Assembly: GCA_946406115.1 (NCBI GenBank) | Contig: OX291553.1 | Span: 11,723,001 to 11,787,000 of the forward strand | Origin: Apoda limacodes | Taxonomy: Eukaryota > Arthropoda > Insecta > Lepidoptera > Limacodidae | Length of the DNA stretch: 64,000 nt | Direction of reading: 5' to 3' | Part shown: piece after piece, positions 22,775 through 34,373 of the stretch | Layout of the letters: every line of letters starts with the position of its first letter | How positions within the stretch are numbered: the stretch's first letter is position 1 | Translations under genes and position numbers: made by a program | Notes under the pieces: generated by a model | What the model was told of the DNA's origin: nothing | The model's input: only the letters and a program-made list of their open reading frames with translations | Databases searched by the model: none

Positions 22775-24715
22775 TTTTTTTTTTTTTTTTTTCTATTTAT
22801 TGATCAATATTTACAAAAGCACAATTATCTTAAAAGTAAAGTCGCTCGCTTAAACCACAGAGGTTTTTGTACGGGCGAGAGTTCGCATGGTGTTTAAAAA
22901 ATAATATAATAAAATAAATGGTACAAAGCTGCTAAGTTAATCCACTTAATAAGTACAATAAGCGCTAAAACTATGTTAATTTAATATATAACAATAACTA
23001 TTCTGTCTTTGAAATAAGATCTAAGTTCTCTAAACAGTAGTTTTTAAGTAAACTTTTATATTGTCGTTTATTTAAATATTTGTTAATTATATTTTTAGGA
23101 AGACTATTCAATATTTTAGGTAGTATGTGACGACATATTCTGGTTCCATAAAGGTTATTAAATTTGGGCAAGATGAATTTTTTAGAATTTGGTATTTTTC
23201 TTAAGTGACTTTTCCGTTTATAAGCGCAAAGCTGGTTTATGTTTGTTATTTCTTCTTTCATTATATTCATTTTTATTTTACATTGTATTGGTAGAATTTT
23301 ACAATATTTAAATAGCTCGTTATAATTATCATTGTATTTATGTTTTACATGTCGAGGCACAATAGTTTTTAATAGGCTAACTTGCAATTTATATATCTTA
23401 TCAATATATGTTTTGTATGTGCGTCCGTAACTAGATAAACCGTAACTGATAACAGAGTCTGCTAATGCTAGATATAATAAGCGCAAGGTTTTATACGACA
23501 TTTTATACTTAAGCGTATACAGTTTACTAAGTATAGCTCTTAATTTTTTGCAAACGAGATCTATGTGGTGCCCCCAGTTGAGTCGGTTGTCAATTACAAG
23601 TCCCACGTACATGTGCTCCTTCACTATATCCAACTTAATACACCCGCTATTATGGCTGCAGACCAATTCCTTATGCATGCATTCATGGACATGCGCTATT
23701 ATATTTGGCTTGTAGTTGTCCCTATTATGAGACGACTTTATACACATAAATTTTGTTTTTTGAGCGTTTATGACTAGGCCCACATCATGCGCCCAGTGGC
23801 ACATTCGATCAAAGTTTTCCTGTAATTTTTGTTCCGCAAGTTTTAGATCCCTGTCAGCAACCATAAGGCAAGTGTCATCGGCAAATTGATATACGGAGCC
23901 GTGATCGAATAGGTCGCACATTTGATTTACGTAAATTATGTATTCACTCGGCCCGATTATAGAGCCTTGTGCGGTGCCCTTGTCTGTAGATATCTTATTG
24001 CTGAATTTGTTTCCAACCTTAACCTTTGTAAATCTATTCTCATGATAATTTTTGAAAAGTTGTAGCAAGGGGCCCCGAATACCAGATTGCTCGAGTCGTT
24101 TGAAAAGCACGTTATATCTCAGCATGTCAAAAGCTTTGCTGAAATCAACGAAGATGACGAGCACATGACGCTTTTCATTCAGGTGGTCGTTAATCTCGTT
24201 AGTAAATTGACAAAGCAATTGAGAAGTACTTTTTTTTTTTTGGAACCCGTACTGACGATTATGAATAATCTTGTTCGTTTGTAGGTATTGACTCACTTTA
24301 TCCCCAAGATACCTTTCAATTGTCTTGTCAATGCATGACAAAATAGTGATGGGACGATAATTGTTATAATTACTATGATCCCCTTTTTTATAGATAGGAC
24401 GCACTACACTAGTTTTAAGTCATCCGGGTAGCTGGATGTCGCAATGCAGCTGTTAATCAGATGTCTAATTACAGGTGTTAATTCATTACTTAGATTTTTT
24501 AAATCGATTGCTCTAATACCATCTATCCCTGGACTTTTGTTCTTGTCTAATTTTTTAATAATTTCATTTGTTTCTTTCAAATTTATCTTAGGCATTCTCA
24601 TTGTGACATCCACTCCATTATCCGTATCCATAGATCCGTAGACGGTTAGGATTTTTTTACTGCATTATTTGTAATTATGTCTACATTTTTCTCAAATTCC
24701 GTTGCAAACATATTA
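22775..24715 (-). pseudogene. 5'-truncated non-LTR retrotransposon with long RT frame
   Basis: Minus strand. A 468-codon frame (24,404 to 22,998) carries RPIYKKGDHSNYNNYRPITI, GFQKKKSTSQLL, LVIFVDFSKAFDMLRYNVLF (catalytic Asp region), KGTAQGSIIGPSEYIIYVNQ (QG motif), QFADDTCLM (catalytic FADD), LVINAQKTKFM and a thumb/C-terminal region. Upstream, NKSPGIDGIRAIDLKNLSNE and SYPDDLKL lie in another frame, joined by a 1-nt loss in an A run near 24,413; a second shift lies near 24,640. The endonuclease and ORF1 are missing, so this is a 5' truncation at about 24,715. The 3' UTR is 22,793-22,997, ending in T18 on the plus strand (poly-A of the element). The RT catalytic residues are intact. Jockey/CR1 superfamily by motif order; clade unresolved. 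Confidence 0.88.
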
Positions 24716-24736
24716 GGGTGGCGGTCACAGTGGCAC

Positions 24737-25022
24737 ATTTTTAGGTGTAGGTGTAAAGGGTACAAAATGGGACTCTATTACTTAGACTTCGCTAGTCGCC
24801 CGTCTGTCCATCAGTCACCAGGCTGTATCTCATGAACCGTGACAGTTGAAACTTTCACAGATGATGTATTTCTGTTGTGTAACAACAAATACTAAAAAAC
24901 AGAATAAAATAAATACTTAAGGAGGCTCCCATACAACAAACGTTATTTCTTTTCTTCTTGCCGTTTTATAGATAATGTAGGGAACTCTTAGCGCGAGCCC
25001 GACTCGCACTTGGCCGTTTTTC
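24737..25022 (+). repeat. GGGTTCCGTACC-family repeat, near full length
   Basis: GGCTGTATCTCATGAACCGT, CACAGATGATGTATTTCTGT, GGAGGCTCCCATACAACAAA and CGACTCGCACTTGGCCG occur in order. Confidence 0.8.
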
Positions 25023-25039
25023 TAAACTCCACTGGATCC

Positions 25040-25112
25040 TGTGAATCGTATTATCTTAACACCAGGTGGGTCGTAAGCTAGTTTGCCACCTTAGCGGTAT
25101 TAAAAAAAGCTA
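25040..25112 (+). repeat. 3' tail of the Jockey/CR1-like LINE
   Basis: ACACCAGGTGGGTCGTAAGC and TAGTTTGCCACCTTAGCGGT plus A7 match the tails at 7,835 and 32,420. Confidence 0.6.
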
Positions 25113-26654
25113 TATATAGAATAAGGTAATTTCCGCAAAATAAGATCTAATAAAAGATACCCTAACTTGCAAAATTATGGAGTTTTAAATTGATCGTGCC
25201 TACAAGAAATAATTGTTACTCGGCCTTGCAAATTAAGCTCAACTCTTGCGTAATATTGGTTTCTTTAGGCCAATGTTTGTATTTAAACTATACTACGTAT
25301 GTATACGCAAGTTAGTCGAAATTACCGTAATCAAGATCCCTATCAAGCTACAATAAACTAATTTTACTTATTTCGTTATATCATTAATAGCGTTATTGCC
25401 AGTAGGTTAGTCATATTTGAATATTATTTGTTTACTGGGTACTTCTTATTTAATAAAGCAAATATTTTGTAAATTTAAAATAACAACAATTCAACACGAA
25501 TTAAGTTGCGTTTACTTCACTTTACAATAATATTTACTATAACACTCTACATAATGTAAAAAAATGAAAAAACGAGTTTATCTATGTATAATCATTGTTT
25601 GATATTCAATATTCATTTACATGTATAATTATTCTATAGCTCTTTTTAAAACAATAAGTGATTTTGTAAATACAATGTTGTAAATAATTTAATTTTAAAG
25701 TGATTATTAATTAAACATATTATATTTTATTGATATCACAATGTTTAAACAAAGATTTGAATTTGAATTTGAATTAGAATTGAATTTTAATTATCTTAAA
25801 CTATCTAAACTCTGCCATCACACACTTACAACAGACAGCAAAGTCTTAGTAATAAGGTCCCGTTTTGTACTCTTTGGGTACAGACCCCTAAAAACTAAGA
25901 CAGAGATTTTACAATTATAATCTGGTCAAGATTACTACTTTGACTACGACTGAGTGCAGAAACGACCTATACCTATACATAATTATATCAAGTTGTTACA
26001 AATCAGAAAGTTAATTGCACATTTTATAAACCCGAGCAATGTACGTTAATTAACATTTACTTTGTAAACATTACACGTTTCCCGGAGCTGACACATTTTG
26101 AAGGTATACATTTGCATGTCAAAGGCGAGTGTGTGCTCTACGGAGGTTTTAATGTTGTTCAAGAGAGGTATAGAGACATCGGCCAAAAAGCTAATGTTAA
26201 AAGAAAATATTGTATGTTATCTTATTATAATTAAAAGATTTATTAAATTATATCGCTTTTTAAGTTCATATTAAATTAAGTGTTTATCAGCATAACGTAC
26301 AGTCACGTGTGCTGAATTTCATACAAGTTTATTTACCTCATTGTTATAATATATTGACTAATATATAGACATCATCTTCGCAAACATTTGCTTTTATAAT
26401 ATTAGTAGTAGCAAAGGTTAAACATTGGTGGGTTAAACCGTGTGAGTTTGTTTCACTAAAGAGATTTTAAAAGGAGATAAACAATCATATAAGCTTTTAC
26501 ATCATATCATCAGATATTCCACATCCGTAATGGTGTTATTTTTAATTTAGTAATTTAGAGGTCAAAAAGCCGACGTTTCGATTTAATTCGAATTGTAGTA
26601 CAGTCGAGGGAACAAACAACAATTTCTCGTGTAGAACTGTTTAGTTTTACCTAC
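25113..26654. other. Unassigned AT-rich stretch
   Basis: A short GGGTACAGACCCCTAAAA piece near 25,876 resembles the GGGTTCCGTACC family. A TTTGAATTTGAATTTGAAT run sits near 25,755. No gene seen. Confidence 0.45.
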
Positions 26655-26950
26655 AAAAAGATCGACATTCTCATACAGATTTTCATCCCCTGCTTTTTCA
26701 ATTTTGAAAATACGGTAAAACACGTCAATTTTTTTTAAATAAAAATTTAATATTCAAAATTGGCAAAATCCTAATTTTACCCCGTTGGGGGATGATTTGT
26801 ACAAAATCCTTTTTTTAGTGGAGCCCTATATCAAGTAAGTGTCAAATTTCATATTTCTAGACATTATAGGCTATATTATATTATTCTAAATTTCTAGGCT
26901 GTGCGTTAATATGTCATTGAATCAGTCAGACAGTCAATCAGTTTCTTCTT
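26655..26950 (+). repeat. Interspersed repeat (CATACAGATTTTCATCCCC ... CAGTCAGACAGTCA)
   Basis: Shares the TTTTCATCCCCT start, TACCCCGTTGGGGGATGA block and TGAATCAGTCAGACAGTCA end with the copy at 39,110-39,460. Confidence 0.5.
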
Positions 26951-27229
26951 CTTTTATATAAACAGGTAATTACATACTTTGACTTATAATTGTTAACTGG
27001 GTTAAGTTAATTACGCTTCGAACGATCAATATTTGTAATCTAACACTGAAATGGAAGCGTCCACTCCTTGATACATTAGTTAAAAATTAACAAAGCAATC
27101 GTAGGTATGAATTTCGGACTTGTTTGTATGATATTTTTAGTAATGGGGATTGCTTTAGTCATAATATTATATTAGTCATTAATCGAAAATAAGAGATTTC
27201 GTGTGGCCACTAGTTCGATAACAATAACG

Positions 27230-27305
27230 TCTGCCAACGGGCACTGGCCAGACTTAGTCCTAGGCCTTCTGTATCTGAGAAGAGGTATATGACCCAGTTG
27301 CAGGG
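27230..27305 (+). repeat. Possible RTE-like LINE 3' fragment
   Basis: GGCCAGACTTAGTCCTAGGC...TGAGAAGAGGTATATGACCC...TTGCAGGGACG resembles a frequent lepidopteran RTE tail, from memory. No coding remains. Confidence 0.35.
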
Positions 27306-28224
27306 ACGCTCAACAGATACGGCTGCAAAATAAAAACCGGTAAAACCGAGTCAATGGAGAGAATTGTAGTAATTACAATTAAGACCTAATTTTTTTAATA
27401 GCATTTGTCGCACGTTATTAAGTAACCTAAAATAAAACATTGGCCAGTTCCATTTTTTTTTTCACGAAATACTTAATTCATTAAGAACCGTAATTTTGGT
27501 GTGTGCTTTCTGCAAAGTAGCAAAAGTAAAGTTTATTTTGCTACTTATGTCAAAGAAAAGTATAAAAGGGGCTGAAGTGCTAAAAAAGATTTATCATCTC
27601 GTCGAGAAATGTTAGTAGCAGAGCATTTGCAGTGAGTCAGCAAACTTGCAATATCCTTATTGAATTAACTTGTTGATTGCTTTATGTTCTGAAGCGAAAC
27701 ATTAAAGACGCTTTAAGTATTTATTGAAGATTTATCTTGTATTTATGAATCATCATCCTTTTTATCTGTTTCCTTCTTAGATTTTCAAAAGATAGGTCTG
27801 AACCATAGACATATAATTGAAGATATACTAAACATATATGTATACTTCATAAGGACCGTGCCAACAGTAATCTTCAAGTGGACGTAACTTTTTGGTGCAG
27901 TGGTATTTAAAATTAACACGACGAGGCATGACCAGTGATTACATTATTTGGCGCCAAAAAGCGAGCTATGTTTCACGTAGTTTTCAGGAGTAATAATAGA
28001 TGGCGGTATTTTTTTCTAGTATGAAAATTTAATTGTTAACATTCAATATTCTGTTCTAATTGCTTCTTATGACTTCCCCAGACTCTAACTAGGTCGTTGA
28101 TTATGAATGAAAACATATTATTTCCCAAAAAATACTAGTTAAGTTCACATATTTAGTTTATAATATTTATTTTATAAAATATTATAATATCAATTTAACG
28201 CCGCATACCAGTGGTTGCAGGCGC

Positions 28225-28392
28225 CTTCGTTTATTTAATTACCACCTTTTTAAATGCTTGCACTGCTCCAGCCTGCAGTTTTGAGCACTCCACAGAACCC
28301 CGCCATTGACCATTTTTCCCTATGTGACTCATTCCTCGTCCTTGCAGTGGAACGCTGGCTGATAAGACCCTGGACGAAACCAAATCAAGTAA
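28225..28392. other. GC-richer conserved-looking block, identity unknown
   Basis: Stands out from AT-rich flanks: CAGCCTGCAGTTTTGAGCAC, ACAGAACCCCGCCATTGACC, CAGTGGAACGCTGGCTGATA. On the plus strand a TCCTCGTCCTTGCAG acceptor-like site precedes a short GC3-rich frame (GTLADKTLDETKS). On the minus strand the frame WFRPGSYQPAFHCKDEE is open. Probably a dispersed repeat; not confident. Confidence 0.3.
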
Positions 28393-28974
28393 TATTTATC
28401 ACTTTATGTTTATCTTAGATAACCTACGGAAAGTTTACAAAAACAGCAAAATTAAAATCAAAAGTTAAATTTAGAAATAAAGTATTCTTCACTATCATTT
28501 AGTTTTTGTCACTTTATTTCATTGTGTCTAAATAATTATAACACAATTATTTAATCCACCGGCACGCTTTCAGCTTGATTATTTACGCAACCAGCTTTTC
28601 CCCACTCATCTGAACAAAACGCGATGCATCAACAAACGGCACAGTTTCAATGATTAAAAGTGACGACTGTAACTGTAAAAACACTGTAATAGGTACTTAA
28701 TTAAAATGCACTAGCATTAAACGCATGTTTCATTTATAAAAAGCGTAAGCTATAAATAAAGTGAAACTTCAAAAGATTGAAACTTTAAAAGAATTTATAA
28801 TTAATAGAACTTTACATTGTTTTCGTTATTGTATTTAACTCCAAAAGATCGAACTAAGAAAATCCTCAAAACTATTAAAGACATTAGATTAGAAAACAAA
28901 ATTGTGCATTTGTGCCTAGTATACCCCTTCTAGGCGTTGATGAGCTGATGCACGGAAAAAAATGATTTTGCACC

Positions 28975-29560
28975 GGTTACGTAATATTGACAGCATTAAA
29001 TATTTTAAATATGTACCACAACTCACAACTTTTACCTGCAACTTCTAACACATCATTATTAAATGTTGATAAAATATTATTTACAGGATCAAATTTTGAA
29101 ACAGGTTCCGATGTTTATTACTTTTAGCTGCTATAATTATTCAATGTTACTGAAATATTTTTGATAGTATCCAATTTTTGAATAGGTAACGCAGCTTATA
29201 ACTTTTGACTGCAGCTGCTAATATATCATTATTTTATGTTGCTAAAACATTATTGACAGTATCAAATTTTTAAATAGGTACAGCAGCTCATTACTTTAAG
29301 CTAAAATAGCTAATTATTTAATGTTGCTAAAATATTATTGATAGTATAAAATTTTTGAATAGGATCATAAGTTTTAGCTGCAATTGCTAATATATTATTA
29401 TTTATTATTGCTAAAATATTGTTTACTGTTCTATTTTTCTAAGTTAGTACCACAATTCATAACGCTTAAGTATAACGGCTAATATTTTATTATTTAATGT
29501 TGCTAAGAATGTTATTGACAGTACAATTTTTTTAAATAGGAACCGCAGCTTCTACTTATG
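28975..29560 (+). repeat. Tandem array, about 100-bp unit, about six copies
   Basis: Units share GTTGCTAAAATATTATTGAC, AGTATCAAATTTTTAAATAG and a GGTACAGCAGCTCATTACTT-like segment, with substantial divergence between units. Confidence 0.65.
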
Positions 29561-29565
29561 CCTCA

Positions 29566-29873
29566 TTTTTAGGGTTCCGTACCTGAAAGGTAATTAGGAA
29601 CCCTATAACTAAGGCTTCGCTGTTCATCCGTCCGTCCGTCCGTTAGCCGTCTGTCACCAGGCTGTATCTCATGAACCGTTATAGTTAGACAGTTGAAATT
29701 TTCACAGAAGATGTATTTCTGTTGCCGCTATAACAACAAATACAAAAAAAAAACAGAAAAAATAATATTTAAGGGGAATCCCATACAACATACGTGATTG
29801 TTTTGCTCATTTTTGTAGATAATGGTACGGAACCCTTCATGCGCGAGTCCGACTCGCACTTGGCTGATTTTTC
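29566..29873 (+). repeat. GGGTTCCGTACC-family repeat, full length
   Basis: Begins TTTTTAGGGTTCCGTACCTG, has CCGTCCGTCCGTCCG, GGCTGTATCTCATGAACCGT and ends GACTCGCACTTGGCTGATTT. Inserted within the tandem array. Confidence 0.85.
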
Positions 29874-30009
29874 ACAATAAGGAGGTTATTAATGCGACCT
29901 ATACCTATGTATGTAATATTTTTCGAATTCCATAATATTCATATATTTTCTATATGAGCTTCTTAACAATAATAATAATAATTTGAGCTACTCAATATTA
30001 CAAATGTAT

Positions 30010-31549
30010 TTAGCAACGCCATCAGGATGAAGTTCGGTGTAGATAAGTGTGCGGTCTTGCATGTGGAGCAGGGGAAAGTTGTAAATTCTCTGGATTTACA
30101 ACTTTCTGAAACAGTAACAATTAAATCCCTCTCAGAGGCCGAGACCTAAAAATACCTTGATATGTCAAAGTCATTGGCTATTTTGGCAGAGGACATCAGG
30201 AAATCGGTGAAGGAGCACTTTTTTTGTCAACTGTCAAAAGTACTTAACAGTCTTTTGTCGGGCGGCAATAAGGTGCGTGCCTACAACGGTTGGGTAATGC
30301 CACTGCTGATATCCTTTGGCATACTGAGGTGGACTCAGACTGAGTTGGACGCCCTGGATAAGAGGGTCCGTCAACAACTTGAATTGCATCGCATGCTTCA
30401 CCCGCGCTCGTCAGTTATGAGGTTGTACATTCCGCGGAAGTTTGGAGGTCGAGGCTCTTTAAATGCCAAGAACCTCCATAACCGTAAGGTGTGCAATCTT
30501 AGGGATTATTTCCTTAACAACGAGTGTGGGATACACTGCGATGTTGTGGCAGTTGACAGAGGCCTGACACCGCTCTCCTTGGCGAATGAGAAATGGCACA
30601 AACCCGCGGTACTGATCATCAAGGACCGCAGTGATGTATGGAAGAACAAGAAACTGCATGGGAGAATCTATCGCGCCTTAACAAGGCCTGATGTGGACCT
30701 ACTCGCTTCAGTAAACTGGCTACGTTTCGGAGACCTCTTTGGGAAAACCGAGGGTTTTGCCTGTGCAATTGCAGACGAGGTAATGATGACGAACAATCAT
30801 CGGAAATATATCCTGAAGGACAGTACGGTCTACATTTGTCGAGTATGCCGCCGTCCCGGAAAGTCACTCAGGCATATCATTTCTGGTTGTTCTCATCTTG
30901 CTAACGGCGAGTATTTGCAAAGGCAAAACCAAGTGGCCAGGATCATTCATCAGCAACTTGCGCTTCAGTATGGACTTGTCGAATCTGAGGTGCCGTACTA
31001 TCAGTACACACCAGTGCCAGTTCTCTAAAATGTTTGTGCATTGCTCTACTGGGACCGCTCTATCATCATGGACAGGATTATTGTTTGCAATAAGCCTGAT
31101 ATCGTGTTGGTCAACCGATCCCAGCGCAAGGCAATGCTCGTCGCAGTACCGCATGACGAGAACCTCGTGAAGGCGGAAAATGAAAAGCTTAGCAAGTACC
31201 TTGATCTGGCTCACGAGGTAACCGGCATGTTGATTCGACGATCATTAGCCCGATGGTCGTTTCGGCGAACGGCTTGATAGCAAAGAGCCTAGACCAACAC
31301 CTCAAGAAGCTCTCGCTGGAAGGTTGGCTCAAGGGTAGGATGAAGAAGGTAGTGATCCTAGACACGGCACGTATTGTTAGGAGGTTCCTTAGTCTGCAAC
31401 CCTGACCACTGGTAGTTTGGGCTTTGCCCCGCTGCCGGCAGCACTCTAGTTTTTAAGTTTTTTATAATATATGTTTTTTTTTACTATATTGTAAAAAACT
31501 TTAACATTAAGAATAGAAATGAATAAAGAGAATGAATTAATAATAAAAA
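30010..31549 (+). pseudogene. 5'-truncated RLE-type non-LTR retrotransposon (R2/R4-like organisation)
   Basis: In order: MKFGVDKCAVLHVEQGK (post-palm RT segment), a nonsense TAA before KYLDMSKSLAI, a 288-codon frame (30,162-31,028) with KVRAYNGWVMPLLISFGIL, LDALDKRVRQQLELHRM and HPRSSVMRLYIPRKFGGRG, then a zinc knuckle CRVC-x8-H-x4-C (ICRVCRRPGKSLRHIISGC), a second in-frame stop TAA at 31,026, then the restriction-like endonuclease region NKPDIVLVNRSQRKAM...PHDENLVKAE, a frameshift near 31,228, and the C-terminus SLDQHLKKLSLEGWLKG...DTARIVRRFLSLQP with stop at 31,403. The 3' UTR and A-rich end reach about 31,549. The second acidic residue expected in the endonuclease core appears lost in a small deletion. 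Catalytic RT motifs are gone through 5' truncation. Inactive copy. Confidence 0.82.
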
Positions 31550-31841
31550 CACGTTATTGCACAAAATCAAAGATAAAAACAGTATTTAATATTAAGGTAC
31601 AAACAATGTGCCATATATGAGTTTTTATAGCTAGAGTCAAGTTATATTTGTGTGGTTATAACCAATGTTTATATGTGTGTGGCTATAAATAATATAACCA
31701 TTGTCTCTCGACAATACGCCATCTAACAGATTAATAAGATCACCGACGAAAAATTCCTAAACCTTTCTAACGCGGTCAAAAAATATCAAAAATCGTAGTT
31801 TAAACAGAAATTAGTAATGGAACGCGAATATGTGGTTGACT

Positions 31842-32512
31842 AGCTTTTTGTCCGGCAGACGCAGTAGTAGACGGTAGTTGCTCTGATAGCATGGACATTA
31901 ATGCTGGTGTCCCGCAAGGCTCTGTGCTGTCTCCTACGCTATTTTGGGCATCAACAACATGCATCGCTATGCAGATGACAGTACTGGAGACGCTTATTAC
32001 ACGGGTCGTGCAAACATCCCTCGTTCCGTTGTGGAGGAAAACCGCGGAGAACTTGTGTCTCAAATCGAGACCACACTTTCCAAAGTCTCTGACTGTCCTA
32101 TACTCACTAGCCGTATCGAACCCATAAGTCTGAGAAGAGACTTTGCCTCCCTTGTGTATTTTCTACGGCTCGTACAATGGTATGTGTTCTGAGGAATTGT
32201 TCGAAATGATGCCCACGGCTACTTTCTACCATCGCACCGTTCGCTATCGGCAGGGAATTCATTTTCACACTCTAGAACCGAAACGGCTGCGTACAATGCG
32301 GTTTCAGATAAACTTCCTCCCGCTAACGCTTGGGTTGTGGAATGAGCTCTTTGCCAAGGTTTTCTCTAAAGACTACAGTATGGGTTTTTTCAAGATAAAG
32401 TTATTGGATTTTTGTCGGCAACGCGCGAGTGATACCCCTGGTGTTACAAGCGTCCATAGCATCAGGCGGACAGTGTGCTTGTTTGCCACTTTAGTGGTAT
32501 AAAAAAAATTTA
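31842..32512 (+). pseudogene. Jockey/CR1-like retrotransposon RT remnant, second copy
   Basis: Plus strand: SFLSGRR..., DINAGVPQGSVLSPTLF (RT motif with QG), a deletion/frameshift, then INNMHRYADDSTGDAYYTGR (catalytic YADD intact), SVVEENRGELVSQIETTLSK, and in a third frame ELFEMMPTATFYHRT...LGLWNELFAKVFSKDYS, ending ...SVHSIRRTVCLFATLVV. The tail is GCGTCCATAGCATCAGGCGG...GCCACTTTAGTGGTAT plus A8. Same family as the copy at 8,879-11,857. Frame breaks make it non-functional. Confidence 0.8.
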
Positions 32513-32639
32513 AACAATTTTAATCTGCTACTGCCAAAATTGCCTTAAACAGAACTAATCACGATAGCTGACAATCCAAGACTATTACATCACGCTATTA
32601 TAATTTTAGGAGGCGTGACTAACAGAATTCGCAGCAACA

Positions 32640-33300
32640 GCGAAGAATCCTATCAAGTACAGCTACGGCGATATGCTAATGCAGCAAAAAAACTTATCTG
32701 TCACTACTAAAATTAATTTTCATAGAACAAATAATGTTAGTTGTCACGCTAAAAACTAAAGCATCACGCTAATAAAATGTAAGTAGTAGTCACAAATGAA
32801 ATTCTCAGCAGCAGCTAAGAACCCTGTCAGGCGCAGCTACGACAATACTCTAATGCTTCATACAATTTAACTTACTTGCCACTGCCAGAACTATCTTTTA
32901 TAGCACGAACTGTGTTAGTTACCCTATTAAGCACAGCTACGGCGATACGTTAATGCAGTGAATAAACTTATCTGTCACTGCTAAAACTAACTTCCATAGA
33001 ACATATGATGTTAGTTGTCACGCTAAAAATTAAAGCATAACACTAATACAATGTAATTAGTAGTCACAATTAAAATTCTCAGCAGCAGCTAAGAACCATG
33101 TCAAGCGCAGCTACGACAATACCCTAATGCAGAAAATTAACTTGCCTGCAACTGGTAAAAATATCTTCCATAAAACAAATTATGTTAACTGTCACATATA
33201 AGGTCACACATAATGGAAATTAATTCTTAGGTGGAGTCGCAAACTAAATGTTTACCAAAAGCTAAAAGCCCTGTCAGGTGCAGCCACAGTGGTACGTTTA
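32640..33300 (+). repeat. Higher-order repeat array, 274-bp period (174 + 100)
   Basis: The word AGCTACGGCGATA/AGCTACGACAATA recurs at 32,661, 32,835, 32,935, 33,109 and (degenerate) 33,282, giving spacings 174, 100, 174, 173. Shared inner words: TTAGTTGTCACGCTAAAA, TCTCAGCAGCAGCTAAGAAC and CTTATCTGTCACT. Confidence 0.7.
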
Positions 33301-33929
33301 TGTAGCGAAGAAACTTTACTGCCACTGCTAATACTATCTTCTTTAAAACGAATAAAGTAAGACGTCTCACATAAGCTTATTACATGACACTAATAAAGTT
33401 ACATAGAATAGTTACAGCTACAAATAATATACTATTTTATTGCCGCTAACATTGTACCATACCCTGATAAATTAATATGCAATATTAACAATAAAACTAA
33501 CCATTATTAGTAACTACTGGTAAATGTTGCTAAATATATTAGCAGCTACAAATAAAGTTGCCTAGCTTCGTACCAGAAACAGATAAACTTGCTAATTTTA
33601 ATTAGCTTCTACCAAAGAGACATCGCTGTCATGACTAAGTTTTACTAAATTACTAATTGTTTTAGCAGTAACTAATAAATGTTGCTAAGTACATTTGTAG
33701 CAATGCCTAACCCTTGCTGTTATTATCTGCTATTGATAAAACTTGCTAATATTCCTTAGCAACTAATGATAAATTTGGCTCGAAATCCATGTCATATTCA
33801 CTAAAAATCTTGATGCTCTACCTAAATTTAGATAGCTAAAAACACTTTACACTGAGAGTTAAAAGTTTAGCTGTCCCTATAGTTTGTAAGGATTTTAGCA
33901 ACCATTACCAAAATTTAGTTACCGTCCCT
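33301..33929. repeat. Degenerate GCTAA-rich distal part of the TIR element
   Basis: Frequent TTGCTAA, AGCAGCTACAAATAA and TAGCAACTAATGAT words suggest decayed repeat units; no clean period. Confidence 0.45.
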
Positions 33930-34019
33930 AATTATTTTTTTCCGTGTGAAGATGAAGTTTAAGTTTTAATGCTCTAACTACTTGGATATAAAAACACATA
34001 AATGAAGTAGGTAAATATT

Positions 34020-34110
34020 TTATATTTTATTTATTTAACAATCTTTATTGCACACTCGTACAAATGATAAACTTAATGTCAAATTGCATTTCCTGCCAGT
34101 CAACCATGGG
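34020..34110 (-). repeat. LINE 3' end fragment
   Basis: TTTAACAATCTTTATTGCAC followed by GCCAGTCAACCATGGGTAAA is a frequent lepidopteran LINE terminus on the minus strand, from memory. The GC-rich stretch after it (34,190-34,265, CGGCGGTTACATCCGTTTCA) resembles GGCAACATCCGTTTCACACC at the ends of the 52.9-56.1-kb palindrome. Confidence 0.4.
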
Positions 34111-34373
34111 TAAAAATGAGAAAACAAATATAGTTACATAGTTAAGTAAGTACCAAATTAATGTACATAGATTACACCGAACCAGATGGGTGGAAACGGA
34201 GACGAAGGCGGCGGTACGGGGCGGCGGTTACATCCGTTTCATCCCGGAAATGGCTTACCCGTCTGTTACCTGCCACATAACTATCTACAAGTATGTTCCC
34301 TGATAGAGCTTCTTCTATAGCATAGTCATTACTACTAATCTTTTACTTAAGGCCCCTCTTACAGCCCACATTT

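Larger units (their letters stand above)
28951..33946. mobile_element. Repeat-filled TIR element hosting nested insertions
   Basis: Ends are inverted over 17 bp with one mismatch: CACGGAAAAAAATGATT (28,951-28,967) and AATTATTTTTTTCCGTG (33,930-33,946). The interior, apart from three later insertions (29,566-29,873; 30,010-31,549; 31,842-32,512), consists of repeat units rich in GCTAA/AGCAGC words. Without insertions the element is about 2.4 kb. No transposase coding is visible. A target duplication is not clear, so the boundary call rests on the TIR alone. Confidence 0.55.

Noticed and set aside
28975..33300. CRISPR-like array
   Set aside because: Units are long, diverged and contiguous without short identical repeats and unique spacers, in eukaryotic DNA.
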